In this document: positions 1 through 12,779 of the stretch, piece after piece
Layout: each line of letters begins with the position of its first letter
Numbering within the stretch: the first letter of the stretch is position 1
Assembly (NCBI RefSeq): GCF_029962835.1
Contig: NC_080582.1
Span: 19,414,032 to 19,478,031, forward strand
Direction: 5' to 3'
From: Magnolia sinica
Taxonomy: Eukaryota; Streptophyta; Magnoliopsida; Magnoliales; Magnoliaceae
DNA length: 64,000 nt
Program-made: the position numbers and the translations under genes
The notes under the pieces: model-generated
Database searches by the model: none
Told to the model about the DNA's origin: nothing
The model's input: the letters and a program-made list of their open reading frames with translations, nothing else

Positions 1-391
1 AAATCAAAAGCTGGAAGAGTAAAAAGGCTGAACTATAAGGCAAGTCTCGGTTTAGTTGGATTTTCCAAGAATGCTATGTTTAATTATCAATGTAGTCATG
101 AAAATTGATGATTGGACTCTTAATGATGATATTCCGAGATTACACTATACACCCATGGAACGCAATGTTTAGAATTTTTCTAATGGATAGATTAATACTT
201 TGAACTTAACTATGAAGTTTACCGTGTGCTTGAATCTAGGAGAAAGTGATGCCCAACATTCATGAATCTTAGAATTCTATTGATCGAATTGTTTTTCAAA
301 ATTCACTCGGTTTTATAGGAATTGTCTCGTAATTCTTAAATTATTTTTCGCATACTTTGCTCGGGACTAGCAAAATGTTTGTTAGGGATTG
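1..391 (+). other. 3' internal end of a Tat/Athila-like retrotransposon
   Basis: Non-coding sequence ending in a 'gctcgggactagcaaaatg...' block and a purine-rich stretch (gttagggattg, about 381-391) directly before a TG-starting LTR. From memory, this is the usual 3' junction of Tat/Athila-type gypsy elements: end of internal region, polypurine tract, then LTR. No protein domain is visible, so the coding body would lie left of the window. The assignment rests on junction style only. Confidence 0.4.
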
Positions 392-1591
392 TGTTGAGGG
401 TCAAATATTGCATATTAGACTCCAGTTACTACCTGATTTTATGAACATGATACTGTTTAACGTCCTATTTTAATCGTGTTTATGTTGCAAGGTGAAATTA
501 GGAACCTAGACTGAAAAAGGGTACTAAAAGTATGGATTTAACACTCAGAAATCACCGAGGCAAGCGACGGATCCCAGGAGACCGAGATCAAAGAATCTAC
601 ACGCTAAAGATTCGAGAAAATCAAATGATTGGGTCCAAAGGGGCCTGAAAGTCATCCTGAATGCAAGATCACAGGGTTCCCACCATCCGTTTGGCTCGAA
701 ACTTTAATCTGGCCTGAGGACCATAAATTAACAGTACACGTCAAATTTCAGCCATTAGATCTTTGTGAAAGTGGTCCAATAGATAGATCAGGTCACAATT
801 CACTGATCTAGAGCCCACCTGATGTCTAGATATGCTTAAATTTTGGTCTCAACCCGTTAAATGAGGTGGCAAAACGGATGGATGGAGCAGATTTCGCATA
901 TACATCACAGTGGACCCCACATGCATAGTTATGTGCACACTACACAGGTGCACGGGACGTGTACTAGACGGTCAGCCCAATCAATGTCGGGTTGACCCGT
1001 CTCCTTTCACGCAAGCGTCTAGCGAGGGACGCTGCCTTCACCGGCTGGTTTCAGTGGGCCCCACCCATCATCCTAATAGTCAATCTGGACCATCCATCGG
1101 CTCTGGAGGGTGGCCACGACCCTGGCCATGGTGGCCTTTTGGCCCCATGCACACGTACATACGTGGATCACCGGAAAATGCTAAATGAATGGCGAGGTGA
1201 TTTGATACAATGGACCGCACCAAAACTCCACCAAAACCACTCCTTTCCAACTGAAATTTCGCCAGGAATCCAATGAATGAGGTGGATTTCACCGAAAACA
1301 TCACTGTGGGGCCCACCGAGGATCACAGCGTAGGAATTTCGCACCATACGCAAGTCCTGTTTTCCCGGACGCTGCGGGGTGTTGTGGGCCACCGTTTGTG
1401 GTAAGATGGTGGATCCAAACCGTCCAGAATCTTCAGAGGGGGGTCTTTACCCCAGTCATGGAGACAAAAAGTGTTTCGTGGACGTCTTTTGGCCGAAAAA
1501 TCGATTCAAACGCAAGTTGAGTGCGTTTTCTATTGCTGTGCATGTGAAAGTCCACCAACCTTCTCAGCTCTTCACCGACTCTCTGCTGCTC

Positions 1592-1599
1592 TATAAAAG
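1592..1599 (+). promoter_or_regulatory. TATA box of the LTR promoter
   Basis: 'tataaaag' in the context ctctataaaaggagaggg, about 1.2 kb into the Tat/Athila-like LTR. It is followed by GA-rich sequence, as expected at a U3/R boundary. Function is inferred from motif and position only. Confidence 0.4.
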
Positions 1600-2689
1600 G
1601 AGAGGGAGGACGTGGAGAACAATCATTCTTCGACATGTAGGGACGTGGGAGCAAAGGAGAGAGAAAGATCATGGCGGCATGCCTCTTCATTCTTCATCCT
1701 TTTCTATCCTTCCTCTTTGGTTTTCTTTCTTCCTCCCTTATGTTTTTAAGAGTCTTTAGAGTGATCATGGTGATGATTGGCTAAACCTCTTAGCTAGGGC
1801 TAAGAGGTGAAGCTTGTAGTGTGATGGGAGACTTTTCTTTATGCCTTTGTTTCATGTTTAAGTTGAACTGATTTTGATTCTAGTTTGATTATGAGGAATA
1901 TTCATAGTTTTTAATGGTTTATTGTGACTTAAATTACAATGAATCTGCGATAGCTTCGGGTATGTTCTTTGCATTACAGGGATTGTGAGCATAGGAGCCC
2001 TGTTGTTCATGTAAGACCCGTATCCTAGCCCGTACTGTTCCATAGGCTTCCACGGTCCTCGCAGTCGAATTTCGGTGACCCGCGACATGTAGACTTCATT
2101 TGCGCCCAACCTTAAGTCGCCTTCCATATTCCAGAGTCGGCTTGACCCAAGACTTATACCATTGCGACCGCACCATCGTCGCTGTTCCGACACCACATTT
2201 TACGTGCTGAAGCGATACCCAAGCCAGGAGATGTAAGCCCGCGTTCAGTTTAAGAAAAACACAGCGCGTTTGCAATCCCAAGAGAATCTCTACAACATGT
2301 CTCATCAATCAATCACTCACTTAATCAATCAATCACCTCATGTCAAGTACAAGAGCAACTCCAAAGTCAACTCTCTCCCTCTCTCTCTCATACACACCCA
2401 TACATGTCAAGTACATCTATCAACTCACATCTATCACTCACACCCATCACCTCTTACAACCATCCCTTCTCTCTCTCTCTTCAAATTTTCCAAGTAAAAA
2501 ATGAGACAAAAATAGTGCACGTCCAAGCACTTCCAAAAGAGAGAAAAGAGAGTGTGTTGTGTAGCCCACTTCCCATCCCAAAATCCATCATCCTAGCCCT
2601 ACATTTCTCAACATTTTTCATCAAAGTGAGACAGAAGGAGATCGGTGTTCCATCGGACTAAGAAGAACGAACGGTAGGTATTTTATAGG

Positions 2690-4340
2690 TATAGATTTCA
2701 TGTTTTAATGATGGGCCAAGTGAGGCCTACCGATTGATGGTTTGGATCTCACTTTGGACCCTAGATGTGATTGATGGCCCACTATGATTCTCATGATCAT
2801 TCCATGATAGGGTCATTCTCCATGAACCCCATCATGATGTTTACTTTTCTAAGTTTGAAAGATGTAATCTAGACCTTTCATTTTGGTGGAGAAGGAATCT
2901 CCACTGTTGATTTTGATTTGGTGGGCCCAAATTTATTGGGACCCACTTGATGTATGATTGAATGCATGGAAGGGAGGGCCCATAGTGTCGAGGTCCCTCC
3001 ATCACACGTGTCTCCTTCTTTCTCTCTCCCCTCTCCTTCATTTTTGTTGTGTGTGATGATGTGGCTGTGTGGCCCACCCAGATGGGCCCCACCATGAAGC
3101 ATGTATTTTCTCCTAGCCATCTAGTAGGTGGGGCCACCTTAATTGTATGCAAACCGTCCAGCGTCCAAGGATGCTAGACGTGGCTACACATTGAAGTGTG
3201 AACTAACAGCGTGGTGTATTGACGCCCAACCTCCCTGGACGCACGCTGGAGGTTGGGATGAAAACAAAAATATCAGCTTAGTTCAAGGCTTTGGGGTGGA
3301 CCGCTCATGCAGGCCCCACATTGATGCAAGGATCAAATCCATGCTATCCATCCTATTTCTCAGCCCATTTTAAGCGTTGAGCCAAAAAATGAAGTTAATT
3401 CGATAATCAAGCAAGCCATATCATTGAAAATAGTGATTCTGACTGTTAAAGGCTATTAGGACCCACATGGATGTTTCGATACACCAAAACATGCTGCATA
3501 TTGGGCTCGTTTGGTCCATCATGAGCTATAGAACCCAACTAGTGGGTTGGATTTTCCGGATGCGGGCCCCACCTACGAAAAACCGTGAGAAAACGGAAAA
3601 AAACATGCAACAGGCGCTGCTGCTACTGCACATCCAAAGGACGCTGCAGCAGCGTCCTGTTGCGTAGACGGTGGGTGGGGACCGTGGGTCCCAGCCGTAG
3701 GCCCCACTATGATGTGTGTTGGGCATCAACACCGTGCATTTGGTGGGCCCCCTAAAAATCAGCCGTATGTGGGACTCGGGTGGTCCACACTACAGGAAAC
3801 AGTGATGATTGAATGTCTGTCATTGAAATCCTTTTGGATTTCACAGAAGTTTTGGATCTTTATGATATTTGTTTTCCTCCTCATCCGTGTCTGTGTGACC
3901 TTATTAACAGATTGGATGGCAAATAAACATTATGGTGGGTCCCACGTGGAGCCCACTGATGTATGTATTGTATTTACACCTTTCATCAGTGTGGACCCCA
4001 CCATGAGGTGTGTACCTTATCTATGTTGTCCATCCTTATGGGACCCATCATGATGCATGTGTTACATCCAAACCGTCCAACCATTTTAAAAGACAATTTT
4101 AAGGCTTGTGATGGAATAAAAATGAGGCAGATCTACCTATCATGTGGACCATACAGCAAAAGGAAGTGGGGATTGAACGTCTATCATTGAAACCCATTTG
4201 AGTCACAGATGTTCTGGATCAATAGGGAATTTGTTTTCCCTCTTAATCCAGGTTTTTAAGACCTTATGATTAGATTGGGTGTAAAATAAACCTTATGGTG
4301 AGGCCCACCTTAAATATGATATGGTCCAGTTGATCTTTTG
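2690..4340. repeat. MITE-like 'gtgggcccacc' repeat sequences inside the solo LTR
   Basis: Degenerate copies of the family found throughout the window: 'tggtgggtcccacgtgg', 'aaacagtgatgattgaatgt', 'gttttggatctttatgatatttg', 'gattggatggcaaataaacattatgg'. At least two blocks are adjacent (about 3690-4060 and 4060-4330). Borders and target duplications could not be resolved here. No coding potential. Confidence 0.5.
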
Positions 4341-4384
4341 ATATGATTCATTTTTATATAATACTCTATATTGATCTCTAAAAA

Positions 4385-4650
4385 TAGATGAGTTGGGCTC
4401 AACCCATTCAACTTGGCCCATTTGATTCAGCCTATTGATTCGACCCATTTGATTAGGCCCGATGTGATATATGAGGCCCGTTGTTGAGGCCCACCTTGAT
4501 GTGATGTATGAGGCCCATTGTTGAGGCCCACCTTGATATATATGAGGCCCATGTGATGCGACTCATTTGATGTATTTGAGGCCCATGGGTTGAGGCCCAA
4601 TGGGATGTATATAAGGTCCATTGTAATGTGTAATTCTACCATGGTTTATG
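4385..4650. repeat. Minisatellite of 'tgaggcccat' units within the LTR
   Basis: About eight irregular units of roughly 25-40 bp built on 'gatgtatgaggcccattgttgaggcccacctt'. The same array in reverse complement is longer in the sister LTR at about 31160-31530, so the array has changed length since the two LTRs diverged. Confidence 0.6.
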
Positions 4651-6919
4651 TAATGATATTTAGGGGGGTCGTGCCTTGGAAGCAATGATGGTTTGACGTC
4701 CACATTGTGAGGATAATATTGGTTAAATGTCCGCATTGTAAGTCTCCCTAGGGCCCATTCATGGGCCCATACTTGTTGTGTGTAGGTCGTCTAGGCCCAT
4801 CTTCATTATGAGGATAGTTCATCACCATATAACATGCTTAATATAACTCCATGACTCATGCCATATGCATCATATGTATGCTTGATATGAGTAGTGACTG
4901 ATCATACCATATGCCATTGCACAGATTATTTATGGGACTCACTGATAAGAGTTACCCACATAAGCGAGCGGTACGTGCAGGATTGCTGCATGACTGGATG
5001 ATGTGACTCATCCATCTCGCATATGTGTGATATAATCATTGTACACCTTAGTGACATCAGGGCCGTAGGCTCCACAAGCATGTCGTGGATGGCCAGATGG
5101 GACACCGAAAATGTTTGGTTCGGGCATCTAGGCACTTTTGATGTCCGTGGATGAAAGTCCATAAACCTCCAAGGTCAGGAGACGCCCCAACGTAAAGACC
5201 GAGTGGATACATGAGTGCCCGAGTGCCGAATAGCAGTAGGTCGCGTCTTTCACTGTATCGTGGTCGGTTAGGAGGGAGTGTGGCCTTATCTACCCGAGTG
5301 AGGGGACTGTAAGCTAGGCTGATTTTGACCAGCTTACAAATGGGTCCGCTATTGACAAGCCAGGTAGGTATTGGCAGACTACTGATCAGGCGGATAGTGT
5401 GGTCTAATCCACTCGCTAGGCTGTGCGGCTAGGGAGGCGGCAGTCAGTGTGGAGTGTACTAGACCCCGATGATGATCCCAGAGAGAAACCGTACTGATAT
5501 ATGGACTTATTGAGCAGGAATTGCATACTCATTCATTCATTCATTCACTATCCACTCGGGCTGATGGTGCGCAACTATTTGTTACATGTACCTTCGCATG
5601 GCCAGGATTTCGGTTGGGCGCGCGACTAACCTGAAATCAGGAGTTTACCACACTGAGTCTGACTATCCAAATTTAGGTATGGGACTGGTTTGAATAGAAG
5701 TTCCTTATAATGGACCCTCGTAGCTTATGATACTACGTACTGTCATCCCGACCTCACACTCCGGCTTGGTCATTTCATTCGTTTCGTATATTGCATCCGC
5801 AAGCATATGGCATTTTGGGTAATTATATTTTCTGTACTTATATGGCCTAGACGAACTTAGCAGGATTTACATATTGTATTATACCCTCGGCATCTGATAT
5901 TTAGCTCTCTATGACTCCTCATTTGCATAGTTGATTGATATTGCGTACTCTGGTATTGTATGACTCATGGACTTATAAGTATTTTCGCTTACTCTGTTAT
6001 CATATGATTTATGATCTCGCCAATATTTCCAACATTGTATTACATTGAATACTTGGCACTTATCTTGTGCACACACTTTCACCACCCTCTAAGCTTTCTA
6101 TAAGCTTATGCACGATAAATGCGTGCAGGTGGCATTAGGTTGCAGCAGCATTGAGCATGGAATGTGCAGCGGTCTTCTGACGTTTTGATTTCGATATATA
6201 TATTTTCCTTTCAACACTGTATTCAAATGTTTATATTAGTGGGTATGTGATGATGATGTTGCCTTTATGATTTGGGTAAACTTATGGTTATGCTTATTAC
6301 GAGACAAATGTATGTTGAAAAATCCTCCTTATAGGATCCTAAGATCGGAATCTGGTGTATGCGCGCTAGGAGCCGAGAATGGGGTACTACGGAGGTTGTC
6401 GGCACCAAATTCAATGATCGAAAATTTTGTGAGCCCGATTTTCGGGTTTGGGGCGTGACAGTTCATCATCGTCTCATGGGCATGGTTGGATGATGGAATT
6501 ATTCCTAACGTTCATAACTCTTTAAGATTGGTTGTGGATTGGTTAAATTCTATTGTTTACTTTGTCTCATGGGCATGATTTTGTAATGGAATCAATTCTA
6601 ATTCTCATACCTCTCATCTCTTTAAAACTAGATCAAATGAAGTTTAGAACTGGATTTTAACGATATATCTTCCAACTAGAAGAAGATAGGACTCTGATTT
6701 TAGTTGTATTCATGAATCAAGCATAAATCTATTTGATCTCTACAAGTGGATCCTTAGCACTCTAGTTTCCTACATTTGAATTTTATAAGTTTTAGTTTAG
6801 TTATTTATCATTATTCTCTTAATTTTCCCTGATTTAAATTACATACTCGCCTAATTCTAGTTCAAGTTACTTTCAGATTATGTGCAAGGTTCAGTCCCTG
6901 TGGATTTGACCTCGGTCTT

Positions 6920-9891
6920 TGTAATGCCCTGAAAATCGGGGGTCGCGCATATGCTCAACTCCCGAGTTCCCGAGAGTCACCATTAACAAATTTTATTAAT
7001 AAGTGTTTAATCTGTTTAAGTTGCGCAGCCTGAAATTTCCTGAACATGAAACATAAACACGCTAGTTTACTGAAATGAAAGAGGTCTGTCATATATATAC
7101 AGGTTCAAAATATAAATGGGTCGCACAAGGCGTTGGCCAACCAAAACAACAAAAGAATATTATGTCCAAAAAGAATAAGGCTAAGCCCATTGCCCAGCTA
7201 TCCAATCCCGCCCCTCAAGCGGGCGGAGAACCCTCCATCAACTGGAAGTATGATAGCTCGTCCTCCTCGTCCAAGCTCGCCTCGCCAGGCTCCTCCAGTC
7301 CCGAGTCACTTGCATCTATAAATGGGTCTGGTTGGTGTTTTAAAACACCGTCCCAGAGTGAGAGTGAGTGATCAACTCAGTGGGTGCTATTAAACTTAAG
7401 TTATCACAGGCATCAATTATAATATGATCTTAATGAAAAGCAGGCAATCACATACGTCTAAGTAATCTTATTAATGCGCATGTATGCAGCATGACATGAT
7501 GCATGCCCTCACCACAACGCTCCCTCGAGCGACACTATCTAACGATCGCAAATGTCAACACTCCCTCAATGCGACCTCGACTGCCGAGTCGCCACCCTAA
7601 CTAGTGCGATGCAATGTGATCGTGTTAGCCGAGTTATTAGTTAGGTCCATTCATCCAGCCGATTGGGGAATCTGGTACACCCCGCGTATTAATGCCCTAA
7701 TCTGGGTGCGAGGCCAAGACCCCCCAATGCGTGAGGCCGAGGCCTCGCGGTCCGTGATCCCGTCAGGTTCCTCATCCCCGACTTCAAGCACATGAGGAGT
7801 GCCAAGAGAAAGGGATCGCTCGCGGTCACTACGGGGAGGCGCGGTACCCCAGCGTAGGCCGACAGCTCGGACACAGTGTCCCATTCCACCATGCCCGGCT
7901 CACGAAGCTGTGGACCAATTCCAAGTGGGTTATTGATGAGCTACAACGGTTGTAGGGTGTCCCAGGTTCCATACAAGTGTGAGCAAACAGAGTTAACAAT
8001 CAAGGTTGGTCAGACAGTCCAAGCAAGTGCATGGCGGAACGACATCAGGTGCAAACAACCCATGTAGTCTAACTACTGTCGCCCACATGCACTCGCCCAA
8101 ATCCATGGGTTTAGCCTCAAGGCGGTCCTACCAACAGGACCGCCTTAACTCTCCTTGTTTTCTTGACCAACCCTAGGGTTTGGATGGTGGTCCACAACAT
8201 GTCAACGGACAGGGTTATAAACTAGCAAAATCATCATCATGTTCTCATACCTCAACATATAATTCAGATTCTCCTAATAAGCAAGCTAACACAATTTATG
8301 AGCAATGATGCATGTGTGTTGTGTGTGTTGGTGAGGAAGTTGCTCACTTCCTACAACTCATGGAAACAAATTACACAGGAATTAATAAGGCACGCATGCT
8401 ATAGGGCATCATCATATAAGCAAATCCAACAAGACATCAACAAGTGATCATCAAATTTGCCCCAAGTCATGTAAGAAGCAAGAATAACATCATGTGAGGA
8501 AATCAAATAAAACATACAATTCCATACCACTCTAAATAAATATAAATTCCTAGGTTTTCTCTATATTCTTTAAATGCATCAACCAAGCAATCAAAATCAT
8601 TAAACTCATAATGAAATTGGTGCTAGACCACCTAGGAGTAATAGTCCGCACCTACGGTTTGTTGGAGATTCAGAAAACGCCCTAGGAAAGAGGGCTTTCG
8701 GGTCGATCGGCCGGAATCCCTAAAACAAGATCTTGCATGTTAGAATTCCAAGTCAATCCCATCTTACTACATGGATTCCAAGAAGAATGGGTGAATACCT
8801 TACCTAGGCAACCCACGGGCGGTTGTTGAAGTCAAGGAGGAGAGTTTCTCCTTGTAAGAGAGGTAGGGAGTCGGAAGGGTTGACTTTCTTGGGCCCCACT
8901 TCGATCTAGGGTCCACCTTGAATCTCCCTCCCTTTCTCTCTTTCTTCCCTTCACTCTCCTTTACTCTCTTTCTCCCTTGGTGGTTGTAGGAATTGAGAGA
9001 GTGTTATGGGAGCTAGGGTTTATTCTCTAGACTTGAGCCCTTTGGCCTTAAGTTTCCTCAAATTTCCAAAATAGCCTACTAGGACTCACTTTTAGGGTTG
9101 GTGTGGCCCTAATACTCTTTTGGCTACCAAATTTGGTGAGTAAGCGCCCTGTAGCCCGATTAGGGCCCGTGTAAAATTTGGAAACAAACAGATGGACGGT
9201 TGCGGAGTTTGAGTCAACGGTTCTGATCTTTAAACGGCCTTGAGGGGTCCATTCTGGTGATTGGAGTGGTTCTGGTGGCCCTCTGGCTATGAAATTTTTA
9301 GGATAGATGCTTCATGGCCCGATGAAGGGTCATGCAAAATTTAGGTACGATTGGGTTTGGGGTTTGGTCGTACGGGTCCGATTTGTGATCGACGGTCACC
9401 GTTCCACGATCGGGTCCCAGAGTTGGTGAACGAGTGTTAGAAAATCCATTAGACCTCCACCGTAAATATGGAAGAGATCCGATGGTTGGATAGCCTGGTA
9501 TCTCGATTCCATTTGCAAGCACCAGATTTCAGTCCTGGCATTGGTGGGGTACATTTAGTCAGTGCCAGATCCCACTTCTGGGTGTCCGCTGGGTCCGCGG
9601 TCCGCAATGATGTACAAGCCCGGTGAGCTCTATGGTTCCCTAAATTTTTAGATTTTTCTGACCTTCCCGTGTCGCGGTATAGCCCGTACGGGCTGTTGCT
9701 CAGTGTAAATGGTCATCCGGCTTGGCGGCCCGCACTTGATCTTGTCATGGCCTGTCTGGTTCATTCAAATGGGCTAATCCTAGGTTAATTAGCTTATGGT
9801 ACCCCTACCGCATATGTTTTAAACGATCGGTCCTGCAGAAAATCCTACGTGGACGCCCCAGGACACTGTACTGGTTGGACAGGTTGTTACA
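6920..9891 (-). mobile_element. Solo LTR, Tekay-related family, 2972 bp
   Basis: On the plus strand it begins tgtaatgccctgaaaatcgggggtcg and ends acaggttgttaca. It is flanked by a perfect duplication gtctt (6915-6919 and 9892-9896). The left end is the reverse complement of the Tekay LTR 3' end (cgacccccgatttttagggcgttaca), and the block around 7670-7900 is the reverse complement of the Tekay LTR block near 19090-19180, so the element lies on the minus strand. No internal coding domain. The closest relative here is 19463-23484, which has an extra 219 bp at its right end. Confidence 0.85.
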
Positions 9892-9943
9892 GTCTTACCA
9901 AGATTATTTCTACATCGCAACTCTATACTTGGGGTGGTGAACA

Positions 9944-10530
9944 ACCGATTCCACCAAATCCATGAATATTCATTGTCACAACAGGAGATCTCTAAGAAGG
10001 ATCGATGATCGAACCGGATACAATGAGATAGAACCCTAAAAATGATTTCAGATCTACAGGGATCTTTTATGGGAAGACCACATAAAAAGTTGTGGGTATA
10101 AACGATCCTAAACCAACAAGGAAACCTAGCAAGGGTTTTGCCACCTCCATAAGCTATAAAAGGAGAACGCAATGAAGAACTCCAAGTACACGACATATAT
10201 AATTTATCTTCATAGTATTTACATTTACCTTTATCTTATCGTAGCATAACCTAATCTAAGATTAGATCGCTACGATATGGCGCCATCATTATAGTACTGT
10301 AGGAGTAGTCTAAATATCTACAACCTTCTGTTGCTAGATCTCGATCAATGGAGTTCTTACTTAAAAAATCAAACATCCCAGTCACATTATTCTAACCAAT
10401 CGCCTAGCTCGCATGTCCATACCAAAGGTTCAGGTATTTATCTCTTTATTTTATTCTCTAGTTATTTGTTACTCTGCCAATTGTAATGAGAATCATTTAT
10501 AAATAAATAAAAAATTTGCATTCTTTTTTA
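9944..10530 (+). other. Unassigned block with promoter-like and poly(A)-like signals
   Basis: After the LTR end there is a unique-looking segment with a TATA motif (gctataaaaggagaac, about 10153-10168), a strong palindrome near 10238-10276, and 'aaataaataaaaaatttgcattc' about 330 bp downstream of the TATA. Promoter, leader and poly(A) signals in this order suggest an LTR or similar transcription unit. I found no primer-binding site, terminal repeat or coding domain that would name it. Confidence 0.25.
10238..10276. repeat. Two-part palindrome (possible hairpin)
   Basis: Outer arms atcgtagc (10238-10245) and gctacgat (10269-10276). Inner arms ctaatct (10251-10257) and agattag (10259-10265) have a single-base loop. 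An internal loop of 5 and 3 bases separates the stems. A perfect 10-bp palindrome, atggcgccat, follows directly. Confidence 0.7.
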
Positions 10531-11797
10531 CATTCTTTTATTTTAGTCTATTCATGTTTGTTCCTTTGAGAAATACATTGACTGCAATTACTGATAAAAG
10601 AACAAGTTTTGAAAGCATAAGGTAAAAAGAATCCATCAGGAAGGACTAATCCTTGTCCATCTGTAATCGCCTGATCATTGTTACAACTGATGACTGACAA
10701 GGATGGAGTCATAGAACTTGATCTTAATCGGCCCATTTCAGCGTTGCGTCACCCGTGTTCAATCAAATATTGGGTCAAGTACAACTTTGCCCAGTCCGCA
10801 CTTCTCAATCACACACGTAAACTGAATACATGCCCTCCTTAACACATGACCTCGTGTTTGATTAAATTGTGCAAACTTACCTAGCTAGTCTTTTTTTTCT
10901 TTCTTTCTTTGGAAAAGCCCTTTACAAAAAACTCACCAGTTTTAAGTCATTGATCTTTATGGCCCATTGGGATGTACCCTTGAAAGGGGCATTTAAGGGG
11001 TCTAGATCCAGACGCTAGTTGATGATGCACGTTTGATGTACTTTGCAAATCCTCTTCTCGTCCTCCGCTTGAAAGAATTAGTGCTAAAATGCCGATTATG
11101 TCTAAATCAATTTGCCCAGACTGAAAAGGCCGGCTTAAAGCTCTTTGTTTTTTTTTTATTTAAAAAAAAAAAATCTTGGAAACTCCCATTCGAGGAAGTG
11201 CATCCAAACGGGCCCACAATTAAGAAAAACAAGGACTACTATCGCTCCACTCATTGAGTGCAACGCACCTGTTACCGTTGGCTATTTTGCGTTAGATATT
11301 TTTCTCGGGAAGAGATATATAGTGGAATTCATGTATGGAAACTTTCCATGCAGCTAGTTGTATTTGGACTCTTCAGCATTTGCATCGCCTATTTGGACCA
11401 TCCATTAGGTCCATCCCACTCTTCATCCATTACCATCTGAAAATCACAGCTACTATATGGCCGAAGCGTCCCTAACTGGACCTATCTCGATGAACAATTT
11501 CACCCGTACATTTTTCCGTGCAGCTAACTTTATGGTTTGGATCATCCGATCATTATGAAATTTTCATGGTACCTTAGCAAGAGTGGAATTGATCTAATGG
11601 ACGGCCTAGATAGATGATGTTTATGATGATGAGCCCAAATGTAACCAGATGAATGGGAAGGGTTGCATTCACTTCGCCAAGTCGATCATTTCTCTTTCTC
11701 AAGAGGTCCGCTCATCGAGTTCTCGTGGCACCATTTCAACTGTACACCAGATCCACCCAGTCCATTAAATGCGCTCTTATATGTTGGGCCTGAGGCC
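10531..11797. other. Intergenic, no gene recognised
   Basis: No ORF with recognisable homology. Contains a T/C-rich tract (10891-10911) and short A/T runs (11147-11173). Probably old repeat-derived or unique sequence. Confidence 0.5.
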
Positions 11798-11806
11798 AAA
11801 AATCAG

Positions 11807-12220
11807 AGAAGCTGATTGATCCAAAATAAGTGGACCACATCACGAATAGCTGTTGGGACAATGAATCTAACCGTTGAAACATTTGTAAGGCTTAACATAA
11901 TGTTTATTGTCCATCCAATCTGTTCATAAGGTCACACATACCTGGATGATAAGGAAAATCAAATATCATAATGATCCAAAATTTCTATGACCACCAAAAG
12001 AGTTTCAATGATGGATGTTTAATCCCTCACTACTTTTTACAGTATGGTCCACTTGATCTCTGGATCTGTCTCATTTTTTTATTCAAGCCTTACAACCCGC
12101 TCGCCAAGTGAACGGACGGTTTGGATATAACAAATACCTCATCATGGGACCCACAGAACTTGGTGACGGCAACACACCAGCCGGATCGGTGGTGTGTGGT
12201 ACACCAGCCCATCCGCTTCC
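11807..12220 (-). mobile_element. Mutator-type MITE with 9-bp target duplication, 414 bp
   Basis: Flanked by a perfect 9-bp duplication aaaaatcag (11798-11806 and 12221-12229). The right terminus (tggtacaccagcccatccgcttcc, 12197-12220) is the reverse complement of the terminus of the copy at 46688-47304. The left terminus keeps only agaagctgattg before diverging, so its inverted repeat is partly lost. The internal sequence matches the 46688 copy in reverse orientation (hotspots 'gggacccacagaactt', 'gcaagtgaacggacggtttggata'). A 9-bp duplication is typical of Mutator-like elements. No transposase. Confidence 0.75.
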
Positions 12221-12229
12221 AAAAATCAG

Positions 12230-12610
12230 CCCGAAAGAAAACAAAGGTGGGCCACACCACGGAGAGTAGTTGAGAGGTTGACACAACCAATAAGACCTTT
12301 CCACTGTTTGTGTGGCCCATTGTATGCCATCAAATCCATTCACCACACCCGCCCAACTGGAATAAATGGACATAAAAAATTTCAAGCCATTCCAAAAACT
12401 AGGTGGGCCACACCACGTGAATTTAGAGTCTCCACCTAATCTTTGGATCCGCCTGATTTTTAATTTCTACGGTGAACATGAGGGGGAGATTGACGTGGCC
12501 CCACAGCAGCCTAGCACCATAATAGCACCTCTATTTTCAATATTTCCGGCTGCCTGTTTAGTGTATGGTATTATGTGGATTAGGTGATATGGAATTGCAT
12601 TGGTCTATAC
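12230..12610. repeat. MITE-like 'gtgggccacaccac' repeat block
   Basis: Contains 'aaaggtgggccacaccacgg', 'cactgtttgtgtggcccattg' and 'ctaggtgggccacaccacgtg', members of the dispersed family seen across the window. No borders or coding sequence resolved. Confidence 0.45.
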
Positions 12611-12619
12611 AAATTCCAC

Positions 12620-12779
12620 CTAGGGTTTGTAAACTAGGAGAAGAATTTGGATCAATGCCGGTGTCATATCATCCATGCCAATAGTAGATTCTAGGGTTTG
12701 TAAACTAGGGGAAGAATTGGATCTAGGGGAAGAATTGGATCAATCCCAGTATCATATCATCCATGCCAATAGTAGATTC
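12620..12779. repeat. Tandem duplication, about 71 and 89 bp
   Basis: Unit 1 (12620-12690) and unit 2 (12691-12779) both run from 'ctagggtttgtaaacta' to 'ccatgccaatagtagatt'. Unit 2 is longer because it contains a further 18-bp duplication of 'gaagaattggatctaggg'. Differences are few. No gene association. Confidence 0.85.

Larger units (their letters stand above)
2010..6460 (+). mobile_element. Solo LTR of a Ty3/gypsy element, 4451 bp
   Basis: Starts tgtaagacccgtatcctagcc and ends cgggtttggggcgtgaca. It is flanked by a perfect 5-bp target duplication, gttca (2005-2009 and 6461-6465). No gag or pol domain lies inside, so this is a recombinational solo LTR. It belongs to the same family as 29709-33646, which is in the opposite orientation: both termini, the 'agagaatctctacaa' region and the GGGCC minisatellite match. 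The '...ggggcgtgaca' end is, from memory, what stands before an iMet primer-binding site in plant chromoviruses, hence the plus orientation. Confidence 0.85.
392..9943 (+). mobile_element. 3' LTR of Tat/Athila-like Ty3/gypsy element, split by two nested solo LTRs
   Basis: The proposed LTR starts at tgttgagggtcaaatattgc (392). Removing the two insertions and one target copy of each (2010-6460 and 6920-9891) rejoins 'ccctgtggatttgacctcggtctt' to 'accaagattatttctacatcgcaactctatacttgggg', which is the well-known 3' end of plant Tat/Athila-type LTRs. The LTR then measures roughly 2.1 kb. The right border near 9943 is approximate; no primer-binding site follows, consistent with this being the 3' LTR. 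ORFs inside (for example 1379-1759) resemble nothing known to me and are treated as chance. Confidence 0.5.

Noticed and set aside
10279-10286. tggcgcc as a retrotransposon primer-binding site
   Set aside because: Only 7 bases match, it is part of a palindrome, and no LTR end precedes it.
9944-10530. Integrated pararetrovirus promoter
   Set aside because: The order of TATA, leader and poly(A)-like signals is suggestive, but no viral coding domain or tRNA-Met site occurs nearby, so I left it unassigned.
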